64,000 bases of DNA from Glandiceps talaboti. Lineage: Eukaryota > Hemichordata > Enteropneusta > Spengelidae. The notes under the pieces are model-generated. The model did no database searches and was not told the DNA's origin. It was given only the letters and a program-made list of their open reading frames with translations. This document shows positions 46,166 to 57,759 of the stretch, one piece after another. The position numbers and the translations under genes are program-made. Within the stretch, counting starts at the first letter, position 1. Each line of letters starts with the position of its first letter. The DNA lies in contig NC_135568.1 of assembly GCF_964340395.1 (NCBI RefSeq), forward strand, positions 13,071,276 to 13,135,275. The letters are read 5' to 3'.

Positions 46166-47066
46166 TACTTGATCGGCCCTCTTGCCAATGTTTTGAAGTT
46201 CAATAATAATAGCGGTGTTTAAATCAATTATCTTTATATAGATGGACCAATTATCATGTTATTGTCCATACTATTGACTGTGGCCTTAATTATTATTATC
46301 ATCTGCATTCGTTTATATAGAAGGTAAGTAATTTTGACGTGCTACTGACATTAACTCTGTTGAGAAACTTAACAATATACTACTGTATATGGTTGATCGT
46401 GTCTGATTTTCGTTAAATATACTAAATTATTTACTTGTTATATCGTACATCCTGAAATGTATCAAATGGGTCAACAAATTTATGCAGCTGTACACATAAT
46501 ATGGTACAATAAATCAAAAATTTATTAGTATTATTGATATTGGTGTATCTATTTTGGGGCAAAACGAATACATCAGTTACAGCTTGTATATTGTTAATTG
46601 ATTGATATTAATTATCTTTTTCAATATTACAAGAAAATCGTTTTAGATGAAATACATTCTATTCCTGTTGCTTCTATCCACTATCAGGTATTACCCGAAA
46701 GAATCAGAGAATCAGGACATGATAGGTTCAACTGACTATGCACAAGTTGTAAATCTCGATGGATTGGGCTCACATCGTGGCCATGGTGACAGCAGTACAC
46801 ATAACATCTACGAAAATATCAACCGTGCCTTCAATGGTAATGAAGGTTGTAGCGTTACATTGGCCGATTCAACGAACCCCAGTGGTAGCAAATCTTTGTC
46901 AGACGAAAATGCGAGATATGAGAATATTGGTGACTATGCTACAGAAAAGGTTCAAGGAAAACAACTTGGAAGTTCGACACATTATCAAGATCTAACAGAA
47001 TGCGAGACAAGCACGTACCAGTCTTTATTTGGACAGAACAAACGACTGTATAAGTCTACAAGTTAA
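34104..47066 (+). CDS. Tandem receptor A: SRCR-WSC-CUB-CUB-CCP(3)-TM with ITAM-like tail
   Basis: Thirteen exons, 2448 coding bases, 815 residues. Exons: 34104-34161, 35812-35955, 36056-36235, 39721-39999, 40378-40443, 41034-41369, 42452-42805, 43819-44010, 44648-44821, 45444-45620, 45912-45938, 46242-46323, 46688-47066. All junctions are phase-compatible. Type I membrane receptor: SRCR at about 20-127, WSC 128-220, linker 221-242, CUB 243-354 and 355-472, three CCPs 473-653, a microexon, TM 663-689, tail 690-815. The modules are those of glycan/pattern-binding and complement-type proteins. Tail tyrosine motifs imply kinase/SH2 signalling (inference). It is the upstream member of a tandem duplicate with the gene at 51449-63884. 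The WSC-CUB-TM core recalls Kremen proteins, but there is no kringle and SRCR/CCP are added. Confidence 0.88.
35812..36235 (+). CDS. Receptor A: SRCR domain (two exons)
   Basis: Exons 35812-35955 and 36056-36235. They encode VIRLFEGLSPYEGIVEVKIS, WTMTEADVVCRQLG, then WLIGTTCNGNENTIQDCDYE and a final ALVTCN. This is a scavenger receptor cysteine-rich domain split after the CRQLG motif. Cysteines: RIC, VVC, TTC, QDC, LSC and VTC, six in all, consistent with a group A layout. Confidence 0.88.
36360..38720. repeat. Tandem ~150-bp repeat monomers, interrupted by a transposon
   Basis: About four diverged monomers, each containing a TATGTAC-AAATTATA segment, then TTGAAG-ATGCA-TCTTAAGATA-AGCCTAATTA, then ATTAATTATG, and ending in a TTTTATAGGA-type junction. 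The uninterrupted version is at 53720-54275 in receptor B, and single monomers occur at about 49560-49700. The layout (short core monomers repeated inside a dispersed element) resembles the pearl/Helitron-related elements of molluscs (inference). Confidence 0.6.
36702..38498. mobile_element. 1797-bp TIR DNA transposon with TAA target duplication, only in receptor A
   Basis: The copy at 54041-54075 reads straight through TACTAAATTATATTG, whereas here TAA is duplicated (36699-36701 and 38499-38501) around an insert. The insert ends are inverted repeats of about 50 bp containing AGTCCATTTCAAGTTGCCGG-type sequence and GGCGGTTCCCGCGGG. A 3-bp TAA duplication and GGG-type ends fit PIF/Harbinger. 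It is more GC-rich than its surroundings. No transposase is recognised; a 144-codon minus-strand ORF at 36717-37151 starts in the left half and has no known motif. Probably non-autonomous. Confidence 0.85.
39209..39372 (+). repeat. Local tandem duplication (about 85 bp) in receptor A intron
   Basis: GATTTTCTTTGGCCGCAAAG begins each of two copies here, with AGAAAATCATGGATGGGCTA later in each. The same region of receptor B (54771-54842) has one copy. Confidence 0.8.
39721..39999 (+). CDS. Receptor A: WSC domain exon
   Basis: A 279-base 1-1 exon. AGYLGCYDNSEDNC, then LCLDYCREEPYKYAEVRRGN, TCICGDDSDC, NCNRKCSGYEHHACGG and TGSSGVYE. The C-x7-C ... C-x3-C ... C-x-C ... C-x3-C-x(n)-CGG order is that of WSC, a putative carbohydrate-binding module (yeast Wsc proteins, polycystin-1, Kremen). 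Confidence 0.92.
40378..40443 (+). CDS. Receptor A: small linker exon between WSC and CUB
   Basis: A 66-base 1-1 exon with a strong acceptor (TTGTTTTCAG) and donor (GTGAGA): NGQWLVATNASVTTVIIYLA. It is conserved in receptor B (55842-55907) with two replacements. It is not a known domain. Because it is symmetrical it could be skipped without a frameshift, and alternative splicing is possible. Confidence 0.65.
41034..41369 (+). CDS. Receptor A: CUB domain 1
   Basis: A 336-base 1-1 exon: MGDCGGTVINNRGTIYSPEF, PGLYLTDSDCVWQIYG, RFIMFDLGHRNDVITITDV, with GGGLFAIEWQ at the end. It has the first CUB disulfide pair (DCGG...SDCVW) and lacks the second. Confidence 0.9.
41830..42180. repeat. Dispersed element with (TTTGAT)n end, intron of receptor A
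   Basis: Starts with four TTTGAT units, then a TTTATTTCAGC... body of about 330 bp. The same element lies at 57300-57660 in receptor B. A short simple-repeat end is typical of a 3'-truncated non-LTR element or its SINE; the family is not identified. Confidence 0.45.
42188..42268. repeat. (TA)n microsatellite
   Basis: About 40 TA units; its counterpart in receptor B is at 57671-57757. Confidence 0.95.
42269..42351. repeat. Hairpin-forming insert, only in receptor A
   Basis: A (TAG/TAA)n start, then TTTCTGGCCAAGA ... TCTTGACCAGAAA inverted arms around GCTCAGGCTTTACTGAGC. Receptor B passes directly from (TA)n to ACTTTACTGTTTATTG. It is a small foldback or the end of a mobile element. Confidence 0.6.
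42452..42805 (+). CDS. Receptor A: CUB domain 2 (lacks canonical disulfides)
   Basis: A 354-base 1-1 exon: ETVTVLSPLYPYEYPPDIIY, TWYLTTEEDSLVKITFLEFD, ENDFVEVVDVENGDSSLG, ending DGSFKAYFYG. It has a CUB beta-sandwich pattern with the FLEFDL...DFVEVVD strand pair, but the only cysteines are the close pair DCDC, so both classical disulfides are absent. Confidence 0.82.
43819..44010 (+). CDS. Receptor A: CCP/sushi domain 1
   Basis: A 192-base 1-1 exon: WKCQRYDWKIENGKVYPPYK, then VNLSCFVGYYPT, STCLEDGTWSDVLPECA. Four cysteines and a G-x-W form a classical CCP. By eye it is identical at nucleotide level to the exon at 59223-59414. Confidence 0.9.
44648..44821 (+). CDS. Receptor A: CCP domain 2 (chimeric exon, GC donor)
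   Basis: A 174-base 1-1 exon: VVCGDPGQPDNGKVEGGNFT, YGSNVTFHCKEGYDLNGTQ, MCQSDGQW, TGETPICL. The 5' part matches CCP2 of receptor B and the 3' end matches CCP3 of receptor B (SGETPMCL), with its following intron. The class-1 end falls at TTAC followed by GCAAGTGA, i.e. a GC donor; the receptor B equivalent is TTAC followed by GTAAGTGA. Confidence 0.85.
45444..45620 (+). CDS. Receptor A: CCP domain 3
   Basis: A 177-base 1-1 exon: IDCGAPDEVDNADITGDSYT, VAYECHDGYEML, VIICQENGHWSHYPECI. A standard CCP; its counterpart is 61594-61770. Confidence 0.9.
45912..46323 (+). CDS. Receptor A: 27-base microexon and transmembrane exon
   Basis: The microexon 45912-45938 (VQPSNSTSI) is a juxtamembrane stalk. 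Exon 46242-46323 encodes GPIIMLLSILLTVALIIIII followed by CIRLYR, one membrane-spanning helix and a basic stop-transfer end. The TM exon starts in phase 1 and ends in phase 2 (its last codon has two bases here), so it must pair with a matching tail exon. Confidence 0.82.
45968..46165. repeat. (CT)n microsatellite
   Basis: About 90 CT units with CCCTCC interruptions, in the intron before the TM exon. The second duplicate has a shorter tract at the same place. Confidence 0.95.
46688..47066 (+). CDS. Receptor A: cytoplasmic tail with ITAM-like and YxN motifs
   Basis: The last exon, 126 codons, begins YYPKESENQDM and ends in TAA at 47064-47066. Tyrosine motifs: YAQVV, IYENI, RYENI, and YQDLTECETSTYQSL near the C-terminus. 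The last is YxxL-x7-YxxL, which fits the ITAM consensus that recruits Syk-type tandem SH2 kinases; YENI fits the Grb2 SH2 motif pYxN (family knowledge). Apart from a YxNxNxxFxG stretch it does not align with the receptor B tail. Confidence 0.8.
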
Positions 47067-49043
47067 AGACGAAATTTAACATTTGGGTTGATATTCTTGT
47101 CTTATAATTAAGATCTTGTATATATTGTCTTTCTTATGATAGACACCATGCCATATTTTTTAAATGAGTCTTCTTATGTTCTCTTTTTATATTCAAGACT
47201 GTAAATTTGTTTTAATAATCACTGAACGTTATATCATATGACTTCACATCACACAAGTCCCTCCTTCAGTTCCGAAAGTGATCTGAAATACAAACAGAAA
47301 TAGAGACCTCATGAAAATCTTATATGATACGCGCAATGTTGCAATATATTGTATGCTTCCCAGGGAGTTATGGTGATCGTTGTGCCGCTATATAGATCAA
47401 TGCTAGGGGTAAGAATTAGAAAGAGCTTTAAGCACAGAGTGGGAAGGCGGTATATAAAAACTAAAATTATTATTAGCATTAATAAGTAGTCTGTAAAATA
47501 CCACACTATCAGGTAATCACTCTCATCGATACTACTTGATGGTTTTGTGCGTGTTAGGTCAAAAGATTTGAAGCCTTGATAAGATTGGAAGGGAGACGAG
47601 TTTCTGTTTCTGTGATATGAACAATATTTGTTGTTATGGTGTCAGCAATTTCATTTATATTTCTTGCATCTTACACAACGCGTTAAACTCTGTATCAAAT
47701 TCCAACATGAATACAACTACAAAGTCACAGTCAGTTCCACTGAAATACAGAAATAAGTCACTAATGTTCGGAAAGACTCTTGTTTGTGTGGTATTTTTCC
47801 TCAAAATTGTTAGAAATAGTAAGTATTAGACTTAGTTTGTGGACCGTCATACTGATTTTTCAAAATATAGTTTTAAATAATTTAGATGGGAAATTTTTTT
47901 AAAGAGCTACAGCATACAATAAAGTTGTATTTTCATTTGAAAAACAATATCGTGTCATGGGATCAGTATTCTATCAGTGCTGAAAGACCCAGTCTTTGTT
48001 TCCGCTTATAACGTACTATAGACTGTCTGGAAATTTTGATCAAAAAGTTATTGTTCAAAGTGGCTGTCAATACAAAGTGGATACTTTGATATGATTGGTA
48101 GGAACAACACTTGGTGGAAAATGCAATTCCTAGGAAAGGTGCCATCCAGAAAATGATTACATAAACGGCCCAACTACTGCAACTTTCCGACTAGTAATAA
48201 TTGCATAGTATCTGCTCTCTGGGCATTCTATTAGCAGTGTAAACAGGGCGCCCTTCACGGCATGTTGACATACACAGGTGTATTGGATTGGAACAATTAA
48301 TAAGTATATAGGTATATATTTATGTGTACGTAATTAGTAGTAAATAAAATGATAATCTTCTAACTTTTAAATGAATATGAGAAAGCATAATATATATGTC
48401 TGAATACAAACTGAATAAATACCATACATTTAATTATTACATGTGTACCATATAGAGACCGGTGCAGTGCAAATACCAACTAGATTTAAACTGAATGGCT
48501 CCCGTAATGACAAAGTTTTGAGATTGTCGTTCCTACAGACAATTTATTGTTGGAATACAACAGAACATATGCAATAAGTTATTTTTTTCTCATTGATTGC
48601 TATTTGCCCATTGCTATTGGTGATCTCCTGGCCAACCACAACATGTAACGTGAAGCTTTATAGAACGTTGTAGCATAGCACTCATCGTATGAAGAGTTTT
48701 AAAGGCCAAAAAAATTGTTTCTGGTCAGCACCCATCACGTAAGAACCCTCTTTCCCCGTTATTTCTTTCTTCAGTTCCGTAAGACGATTTCTGCAGACGA
48801 AAGGTAAAACACAAAAGTAACTCTCCCTACATTAATTGCCACTTCAATGAAGACAACTGCAGAACTAATCATGAACTAGCCCATGACATGCCCAACATAC
48901 ACACTTGCTGTAAAGTACTAAATATAAAGACCAGTAACTGCAATGATAAGTAGATTGATTAATATTTGTTGAGAATGTAAAAAAAAATAATCGCACCGTC
49001 GCACCACTTTAGACATTTCCTGATGAGAAACTATGTTTTCCTT

Positions 49044-49075
<32 letters not shown>

Positions 49076-51448
49076 CATACATTCATAACCTATATTTTTG
49101 GGACAATAACAACACGATCTATATTTTTGGCATAATGACAACGCTTCATACAACAATGAAAAGTAATCTATTCATTCTCGATCAATTAAAGAAAATGGCG
49201 TCCATCACAAGGCTGTACCATACGTACATGTACCGTATACGTATGTATGTGACCTTGCACTGTGGACGAAAATGGCGATTGATTGATTCGATTTGTAACG
49301 TTCAAACGTTGAAATCATTCATCTTACATGTAGTTGCAAGTAACACTATAAATAATATGTACATGTACGAGTACTTACCAAATGCTCGAAATATGACGGA
49401 CTCAGTGTTTGAGTGCAGACGCTGTGCTAAAAACTCGTTCGATATCTTCACTTGCACAACAACGACTGTTGAGGGTATCCTTTAATGTCCATGACAATCT
49501 TGTGTACAATGTACCGAAAATATGCCAATATCTTATTAAAACTAAAAGCTACATTAGTAATATTTTCAGGACAGGTGCGCTTTGGTATCGCAAATGTGTG
49601 TACTATTAAAGTTATAATGAATTTGAAGCATACAATCTTGAGATATAGCCTAATTACCGAAAATCATTAATTACGTAAATTGCTCATTAATATTCACGGG
49701 ATTTTTACCAAAACCTTATCAAGTCTTGCCATTGCCCTATGAAATACGTCTTCAAAATTTTGTTTGAATTGAGCAAGCCGTTATGGAGAAAACGATGACA
49801 CAGACAGACAGACACATACACAGACAGACACACACACAGACTTCCACCCACTAAATATATCTCTTCCTTACGGAAGAAAAAACGTTATTACATACGTACA
49901 TGCATGCAAATGCGTGGTCACATATTGTCATTTCGCGGAATTTTTTTGTTTCTGATAAACATATGTAATAATAATAGAACCCTATACTGCGTGAGTGCCA
50001 GTGTGTGTACTCGATGAGTTTTTTGCGCTCTTGCTTGCGGTGTTTTATGCTGCACTTCCACTCGTTACGTTCGCTATGCTCTTGACAGTACTGCCACAGA
50101 GAACACTACAAGCACTAGTGCAAATACCTCGAGTATGCCATACTTACTCTCGCGCGTCATGGTGTTCTGTCATAGTATAGGATGCTAAGTTAAGTCACCA
50201 AATTTATTGAACAATATCAATTTGACATATCCACTCTGACTCCATCATAAAGGCAATGCAGTTGACATTTCTGTTTCCTTTCTCAACGCCTGAGGTCTTG
50301 GTTGTGTAACTTTTTAATAATTGATATCCTTGCTATATATAATTTTATTCGAGTTGTTATTAATTGCCATGATGAGTAGCTACAAGTTTGATTAAGTTGG
50401 ATCACTCACTTGAAGGTAGCTTCAGACTGTGAGATTCCCCGAAAAGAACGAATTTGCTTGATCTAATTTCATGAATACAGAGTTACCCTACAAACCACAG
50501 TTACAACTTATATCCGTATGTGAACAGCGTATAAACAAAATGTGACTCATGTTCTGTATTTTTTTCCATCTCGTCGTCTGGGGCGCATGTTAGCGGGTGT
50601 TAAATGTTGTCTAGCAGTTTTGCAGGTCAAAGAACGCGAGATGTCCATGTATACAAATTCTTTGGGATCGAAGCAACCCTAGAATGTTCGTGCATGAGAG
50701 CAAATCTCACACGTAAGAATCCATAAAGTAGGATGGTTAGATAGTTATTCTTTTCAATAACATTACCAAGTTACCTGGGTTCTATTTGTAAACGAATACT
50801 GATTCAATCAAAACGTCAACTTGATAACCTATCCATATCACCCTTGCCATGTTGCATATTTGAGATTTGGAAATAGTTATGGTGTTGGATGGATGGATGG
50901 ATGGATGGATGGATGGATGAATGGATATATACATGATTTGATATTTAACATGAGGGATAGGCAGTAGAGAACACAAATAAAGATACACACCAGAAAGACA
51001 TTTTATCTTTTTTCATATTTAATTTCTATATGCTACCTTACGACTTGAGTAGTTTGTTTCGTAAGCTGTTCACAACGTCAGTGCACATGCACTCGAGTGT
51101 GAAAGACATGTCAATCATATTGCGATGATTAGGCTATCAAACTATATGTCTGAGCTATGTTACACATCTACGTATACGTTAAGTTGTTGCAGGTAAAATA
51201 CAGTAAACAAGCTAAGATCAAAACCCGATTGTCATTATTCAACTTACAAGTACCAGCTTAAATTATTTATAATAACTGTCAAACATATGACAATTGCTGA
51301 TAGAATTACAGAACAATTCCTCATAGCAGTGGTGAACAATCAAGGTTGCTCAATTATGTCATGACGGCATTTGATAATGAAACGACCTTTAGACCAGGAA
51401 ATAATATTACTGACTTATTTGGAGTACGTCAAATAATGAGACGACACA
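47067..51448. other. Spacer between the two tandem receptors
   Basis: 3' UTR of receptor A, with a possible AATAAA near 47916-47921. From about 47870 the sequence aligns with the spacer upstream of receptor A. It contains an extra block of about 1.4 kb (48470-49900) not present upstream of receptor A, holding a dispersed repeat and one monomer of the ~150-bp family. The ATAC and GGAT microsatellites are at 49048-49081 and 50886-50925. No real gene seen. Confidence 0.6.
48470..49900. mobile_element. Composite repeat block inserted in the second duplicate
   Basis: Absent from the matching place upstream of receptor A (about 31990). It starts with a TTTAAACTGAATGGCTCCCGTAATG-like sequence, also found at the start of the repeat block in intron 3 of both receptors, and ends near CTCTTCCTTACGGAAG, so CCCGTAA-type ends are roughly inverted. 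It contains the dispersed repeat shared with 12640-12960 and a (CAGA)n-rich tail at 49800-49840. The exact borders are uncertain. Confidence 0.4.
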
Positions 51449-51506
51449 ATGGTTGTCTCTGTCGTCATTTTGGTTATTCTTTTTATTGGTCATGGTCTTG
51501 GCACAG
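51449..51506 (+). CDS. Receptor B: signal-peptide exon
   Basis: MVVSVVILVILFIGHGLGT, with the same length and donor as in receptor A. Confidence 0.8.
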
Positions 51507-54500
51507 GTGAGTGGTGCGAACAGTTATTCATTATATTCCGTATACGTTTCAGGTTCAAATATATCCATGTACAAGCCAGAGGCATTTCTATAACCACTGT
51601 ACATGTGTTCTGACGACTGACGATAACAATCTTTTATGCCGTATTGTACAAGCATGTATATCGGACATCATTTTGTTAGCGATATGTTAGCACTGATTAA
51701 AGTGGTACTACTATTGGAAATGTGCGTTCTGTAAACACAGATAAAAACTAAAGGTAAGTATTGCCTCATCAGTTTATATTACACAAGTGAGTGATGACAA
51801 TAGTGGTACGATAGTTGTCTGGATATAATAACGATATTGGTGAGTTGGTTGTGTGGATATTTTCACCCTGCAATAAAGATAGTGTAAACATCGAAATGAG
51901 TGGCACCACTTGAGAAAAAGTTAGACCAGAAAGACTAGCCTACTGTGCGTATAATTACTACTTCAAAATCCGTTAATAGCTTATATCAACATATCGCAAT
52001 AATAGTCATTGTGACGGTGTGACCTACGATTACCGCTCCTCCATTGTTGTATTGTATATTATGAATACTTTAGGTGAACAGAACTGATTTATCTGATTTA
52101 GATATCAAACGAAATATGTGTAATACACTATACCGACGATAAAGGGAAGTCAACCTTGGCAGACGTTAATTAGCAGATAGGCGATGAGTAATATTAATAC
52201 AACCAGAATATTTGAATGAAATGAATGCACACCACAGCCAAAGTATGTACGCTAAAACTTAGTGCGATATTTATAACAAGGTGGCCAAAGGTAGTCTAGA
52301 GCAAATACAATAGCATGACAACTCATGCATTGAACTTTGATTTCAATGACGAAAACACAATATGAACAACAAGTCAGTCAGATCAACCTTTGATTTAAAG
52401 GTTATTATGACGACTGTTGCACAAAAAAAAACAATCCGGAGGTCCACCACTGTGCACACTAAATAGGGTGACTGTGAGTACATCTGTTATATATGACAAA
52501 ATTTTATTTGTTGAACTCTTAAACCTGTACTAGTGCAACTGGAGCATTGTTTTCAACCAAATAACCAAAGATAGGATATATTCACTGAAAATGTACGGAT
52601 AAAAAACGCATTCGTATCTGTTAATTAGTGGTCAATATTATCTTTAGATAGTGTAGTGACAAGTTTAAATCTTGAGGGAAATTTCTGTTTTGAATCTGTC
52701 ACGGTATTAAAACTGTAGTAATTGTAACTGGAGTACCACTTCTCGATCAGACAACCGCATCAATACGTTTATTGATTTTTTAATATACCAATAATTAGAC
52801 ACTGTACATGTACATGTTAATTAATGGTTGATATCATCCATAAGCAAAACAGAAACAGGTTGAAATCGTGATAAGCAGTTGAGGGCGTCAATTTTTAGGT
52901 GTGGGCTCCAAATTAAATTTGATTTGGTCTGATTTAACATGTATACAGCAACAAAATTACATTTACCATCAGTTGATACAATATTTTTCACTGTGTACAA
53001 TATCACGAGTAATTACTGTACCTATCAAAACATTTTCAAACAAAATGAAATGTTCCAGTTGCAGGTAGTACAGCTTTAAGAGAACAGTGAATTACACAGA
53101 GGATTTATAGGTATATATCGAATCAACTAATAACGTATATTTGTATATTTGTTCAATTTCTTGAAAGAGGACATTCGATTGTTTGAAGGTTTGTCTCCTT
53201 ATGAAGGGATCGTTGAAGTAAAGATTTCGAATAGTAAAGAATCTGAAGTTGTCAGAATTTGTAATAACTCATGGACGATGACAGAGGCGGACGTTGTGTG
53301 CCGACAGTTAGGTAAGATAATTTGAATGAAATCATTAGTCTTAGAGACCCTACTTCAAAATAACTTTCACTGTCTAACATAAATAACGTACTATCCTTTT
53401 TTCATTGGCAGGTTATCGAGGAGCTATGTGGGATACATCAACAACAAAGGAATACAGTAGTGACTGGTCCGATCGTTGGCTGATTGGGACAACATGTAAT
53501 GGAAATGAAAATACCATTCAGGATTGTGATTATGAGCTCGGTTTAAGTTGCTCAGGCTGGTCTAGTGATAGAGCATTGGTAACATGTAATTGTAAGTGCT
53601 GAAGTTAGTGGATAGTGCAATGATATACCAGATTTAAACTGAATTCCTCCCGTAAGGCAATCACTAATTATGCAAATAACTCATTAAACTAAAACAAAAT
53701 ATCGTAACAGGCTTTGTTTTTGGACAAGCGTGCTTTCTTAGGTTAATGTATGTGCCAAATTATACAGAATTTGAAGAGTGCATGATACTGCTTAATTTAC
53801 TGAATTCATATCGTTCATTATTCAAAATACTCATTAAAGGTAAAAGTTGTAGGAACAAATTAAACTTCACGGACAGGTGCGTATTATTATGGTTGATATA
53901 TGTACCATATTATACGAAATTTGATGCTTGCATTTTTAAGATACAACCTAGTTACCTAAAATCATTAATTATGCATTTTTTTCATTAAAACTGACTGTAA
54001 GCTATATCAAATATTTTATAGAACATATCCGCTTTGTTATGGTTAACGTATGTACTAAATTATATTGAAATTCAAGTATGCAGTCTTAAGATATAGACTA
54101 ATTAACGAAAATAATTAATTATGTAAATTATTCGCTAAATCTTCAAACGAAATCAACAACTTTTATAGGAGATATGCACTCTGTTATGTATAACGTATGT
54201 ACTACATGTATTGTATTGAAATTGAAGTATGCATAGCCTAATTACATCAACTAACTTTATAGGACATACGAAAACTTGGGACGCACAAAGAGTTGAAGAG
54301 TTTAAATTTGGTGTTTCTCGACAACCAAGCATAATATACGTGATGTGAAATCCTGCAATTACTCTCTAGACCCCGGAGTCTATGAAAATACCTTTATATA
54401 CCCCTTTATTTCTATGTTAGGCGTTTGTCATTGTTTCTGACTGCAGCTGCTCGCACATCCCGTCGCTAACCAAATCGCAAAATGCAATACAAAAGTGTTT

Positions 54501-57500
54501 TTGATGCAGAAACTTTTTATGACACGAATTAGCAAAGTTTGAGGACATTAAATGAGAGTACAGTAGATTTACGTCTTTATCGATGGCATATCAATAAACC
54601 AATAACCAAAATCGTGTAAAAGAAGACCAATCTATCAATCATAGCTACTATACATAATGTTAACATTATATCGCTTTGTGAATTGGCCGACACAAATATT
54701 TAATATGCTACACATTGTTTAGTTCAATCTGAGTGCAATGGCACAACTATTAGTCAAGATTGACTGGGATTTTCTTTGGCCGCAAAGGCTAAGTAACGTT
54801 CAGAGAAAATCATGGATGGGCTAATGGGAGTAAAATTATCCAGTTTGGTTATGTTCTAGAGTACTGTAGCAGCAATGTGATCGTGGGAGGATAGATGTAT
54901 GTGCTTCAATAAAGTTGGTCACTTTAAATTTGTGGTATTTAGGTGAACACTAATGTTTTGAGATTTTCTCAAATACTCCCTCCCAGTTTGGTTCTCTAGT
55001 TACTAGCACTGTACCTAAATGCCTAACTCTGACTAACTTGACCAGAGATTTTAATAATTGTGATTGGTACCATCATGTTGGTTCTCTTATTGCATGAATT
55101 TGTTGACTTTATAAAATGGCCGGTCTCGTAACCACCTACATGGTTTCAGTAAACTATGTTTTATTAAACTTAATATTTCTCTATACAACAGATGCTGGTT
55201 ATTTAGGTTGTTATGACAACAGTGAAGATAACTGTTTAACGGGTAAATCTGATAGAGACACTTCGTCCATGACAATTGACCTTTGTCTTGACTACTGCCG
55301 TGAAGAACCGTACAAATATGCTGAGATTCGCCGTGGAAACACATGCATATGTGGTGATGACTCTGATTGTTTTGCTGAGGGTACTGTAGCCAACACGAAT
55401 TGTAAGAGAAAGTGCTCTGGATACGAACATCATGCCTGTGGTGGAACAGGATCTAGTGGTGTATATGAAAGTATGTTCATGTTTTCTCCTGATAATTACA
55501 TTCATATAATAGATTTTAAAATAATTTCGTCCTGTTGCTCTGAAAAAGTATATAACTTACAAATAAATAGGCTCAAGCAATCACGGTAATTTATATAACC
55601 TGTATCCGAAAGCATGTATTTCATTTTGACCTAAGAATGAATCTAGCAAAACACATTTACATTGATTTCATTTACAACTAGTAACTCTGAAGTATAGTGC
55701 TTCCGATGTGTATCATGCTTATTTATACCATTCATATCAAATGTCAAATTATGTTATTGTTTGAATTGTTTTAGGTTTAAGCCTAGTACGTTGCCTTACG
55801 AACATATGTAGTCAGTTGAACTTTATAGACATTGTTTTCAGCTAATGGACAATGGCCGGTTGAAACGAATGCTAGTGTCACAACTGTGATTATATATTTA
55901 GCTCTCAGTGAGATCAATGTTTTATGCATCTATGTTTAAACTCTAGTCATTAACTATTTACTTGCTTTGCACTGTCAACGGTGTATACAGATTTATTACA
56001 TTTCAAACCATGTGTATTTGGTTTATAATTAACCTAATTAAAAGACTACACTTTTGTACTCGATATGCTATAAGTTATAAACAATTGCTGCATTTTGTAA
56101 AACAGTTTACAGTTTATAGAATCTTATTTCATATCTTACTTGAGTTGGGTCATTCTTAGGTATAGGTGTTTCCATTGACTTGGCTTTGTTGTCTGAGTGG
56201 CTTAATTTTACTTCGATTAGAGATGAAGTGTGTATAGTTCTAAATCATATCTAACTCTATAATTCTACGACAACACACTTTGTAGCATAAAGCTAATTGG
56301 GAATGTCATTGAATGGTTTAAATCAGTATTTAATTTAAATCTTTGAAAAATAATGTTATACTCGATTGCCAAATTTATAATTATCAACCTACCTTTTCAA
56401 TAAAAATCAAATTAGTTACAAATATCGCCATTTTCAGTTTAATTGATCATACAGTGAAGATCTTCTTATTCATGTTAGTCTCATTTTCTTTCCTTCCTAG
56501 CATCAATGGGAGATTGTGGTGGAACGGTCATTAACAACAGAGGGACTATCTATTCACCAGAATTTCCTGGATTTTACCTGACTGATAGTGATTGTGTGTG
56601 GAAAATATATGGTCCGACAGGCACTACAAGTGTTATTGACAGTCGATTTATTATGTTCGATCTTGGTCACAATAATGACGTAATTACAATCACCGATGTG
56701 AAATCAGGAATATCCACTGAATATAAGAGAGATGGAAAATTACCTGACATAGAAACAACAACATCTAACAGACAGGATATACATTTTCAATCGCATAAAA
56801 ACAGTGGTGGTGGTGGTGGTGGTTTATTTGCTATTGAATGGCAAGGTAAGCTTACTTGAACAAATTTCTCAATTATCTGTTCAGCCACTGACACAGCGCC
56901 GCCCAACGCAGGCTTTGGTTTATTCAATGTATCAACATCTTCTCAATCAACTTTTCACTGCCTGTCATAATTTTTTTTTAAAGTGCGCCATTCCATTCGC
57001 TGAGAGTATTTGTAAAATTATAAAACTCAACAGTAAACATGATTGAAAGAAATGAAAACAATGCATGTTATCATTTTACATAAGATACTGGAAATAATGA
57101 TGATCCCAATGACCGATTACTTCCGGGGCTTTGCGATGGTGGCCAAAATTTCGATTTTATGTGTTGTAGTGCATAAAGTTGGAAGCATTATATTGCGAGG
57201 GGTTCATTCAAAACACTATACAAAGAACATGCAGAAATATTACTACTATATCTGTATATCGTGACACGGTTACTGTCCTACCAATTCAAGGGTTCGTATT
57301 GTTTGATTTGATTTGATTTGATTTATTTCAGCATAATGAAAAAAACATTCAGTATACAGGTATACAGAAAACAGTTACAACAAACAAAATAAACGTTATT
57401 GTGCTGGGATAACACAGAAAAGTTAAAAACTGGTCCCACATAGAAGACACAAACTCAACTTTACCAAAATACAGATTAAACTCACAAGAGACAAAACAAT

Positions 57501-57668
57501 AATCAATACAAAAGGAAGTCATCCTTTACACATCGGTCTATTAAATCATAAAAAGTATCCTTTCAAACTTTTCTTACAAAGAGTACTAGAAGTTATGCTC
57601 TGTACCTTACGTGGTACTTTGTTCCATTGCACACTGGCTGTATCAACAAAACTATCCTCCACTATTCT

Positions 57669-57759
<91 letters not shown>

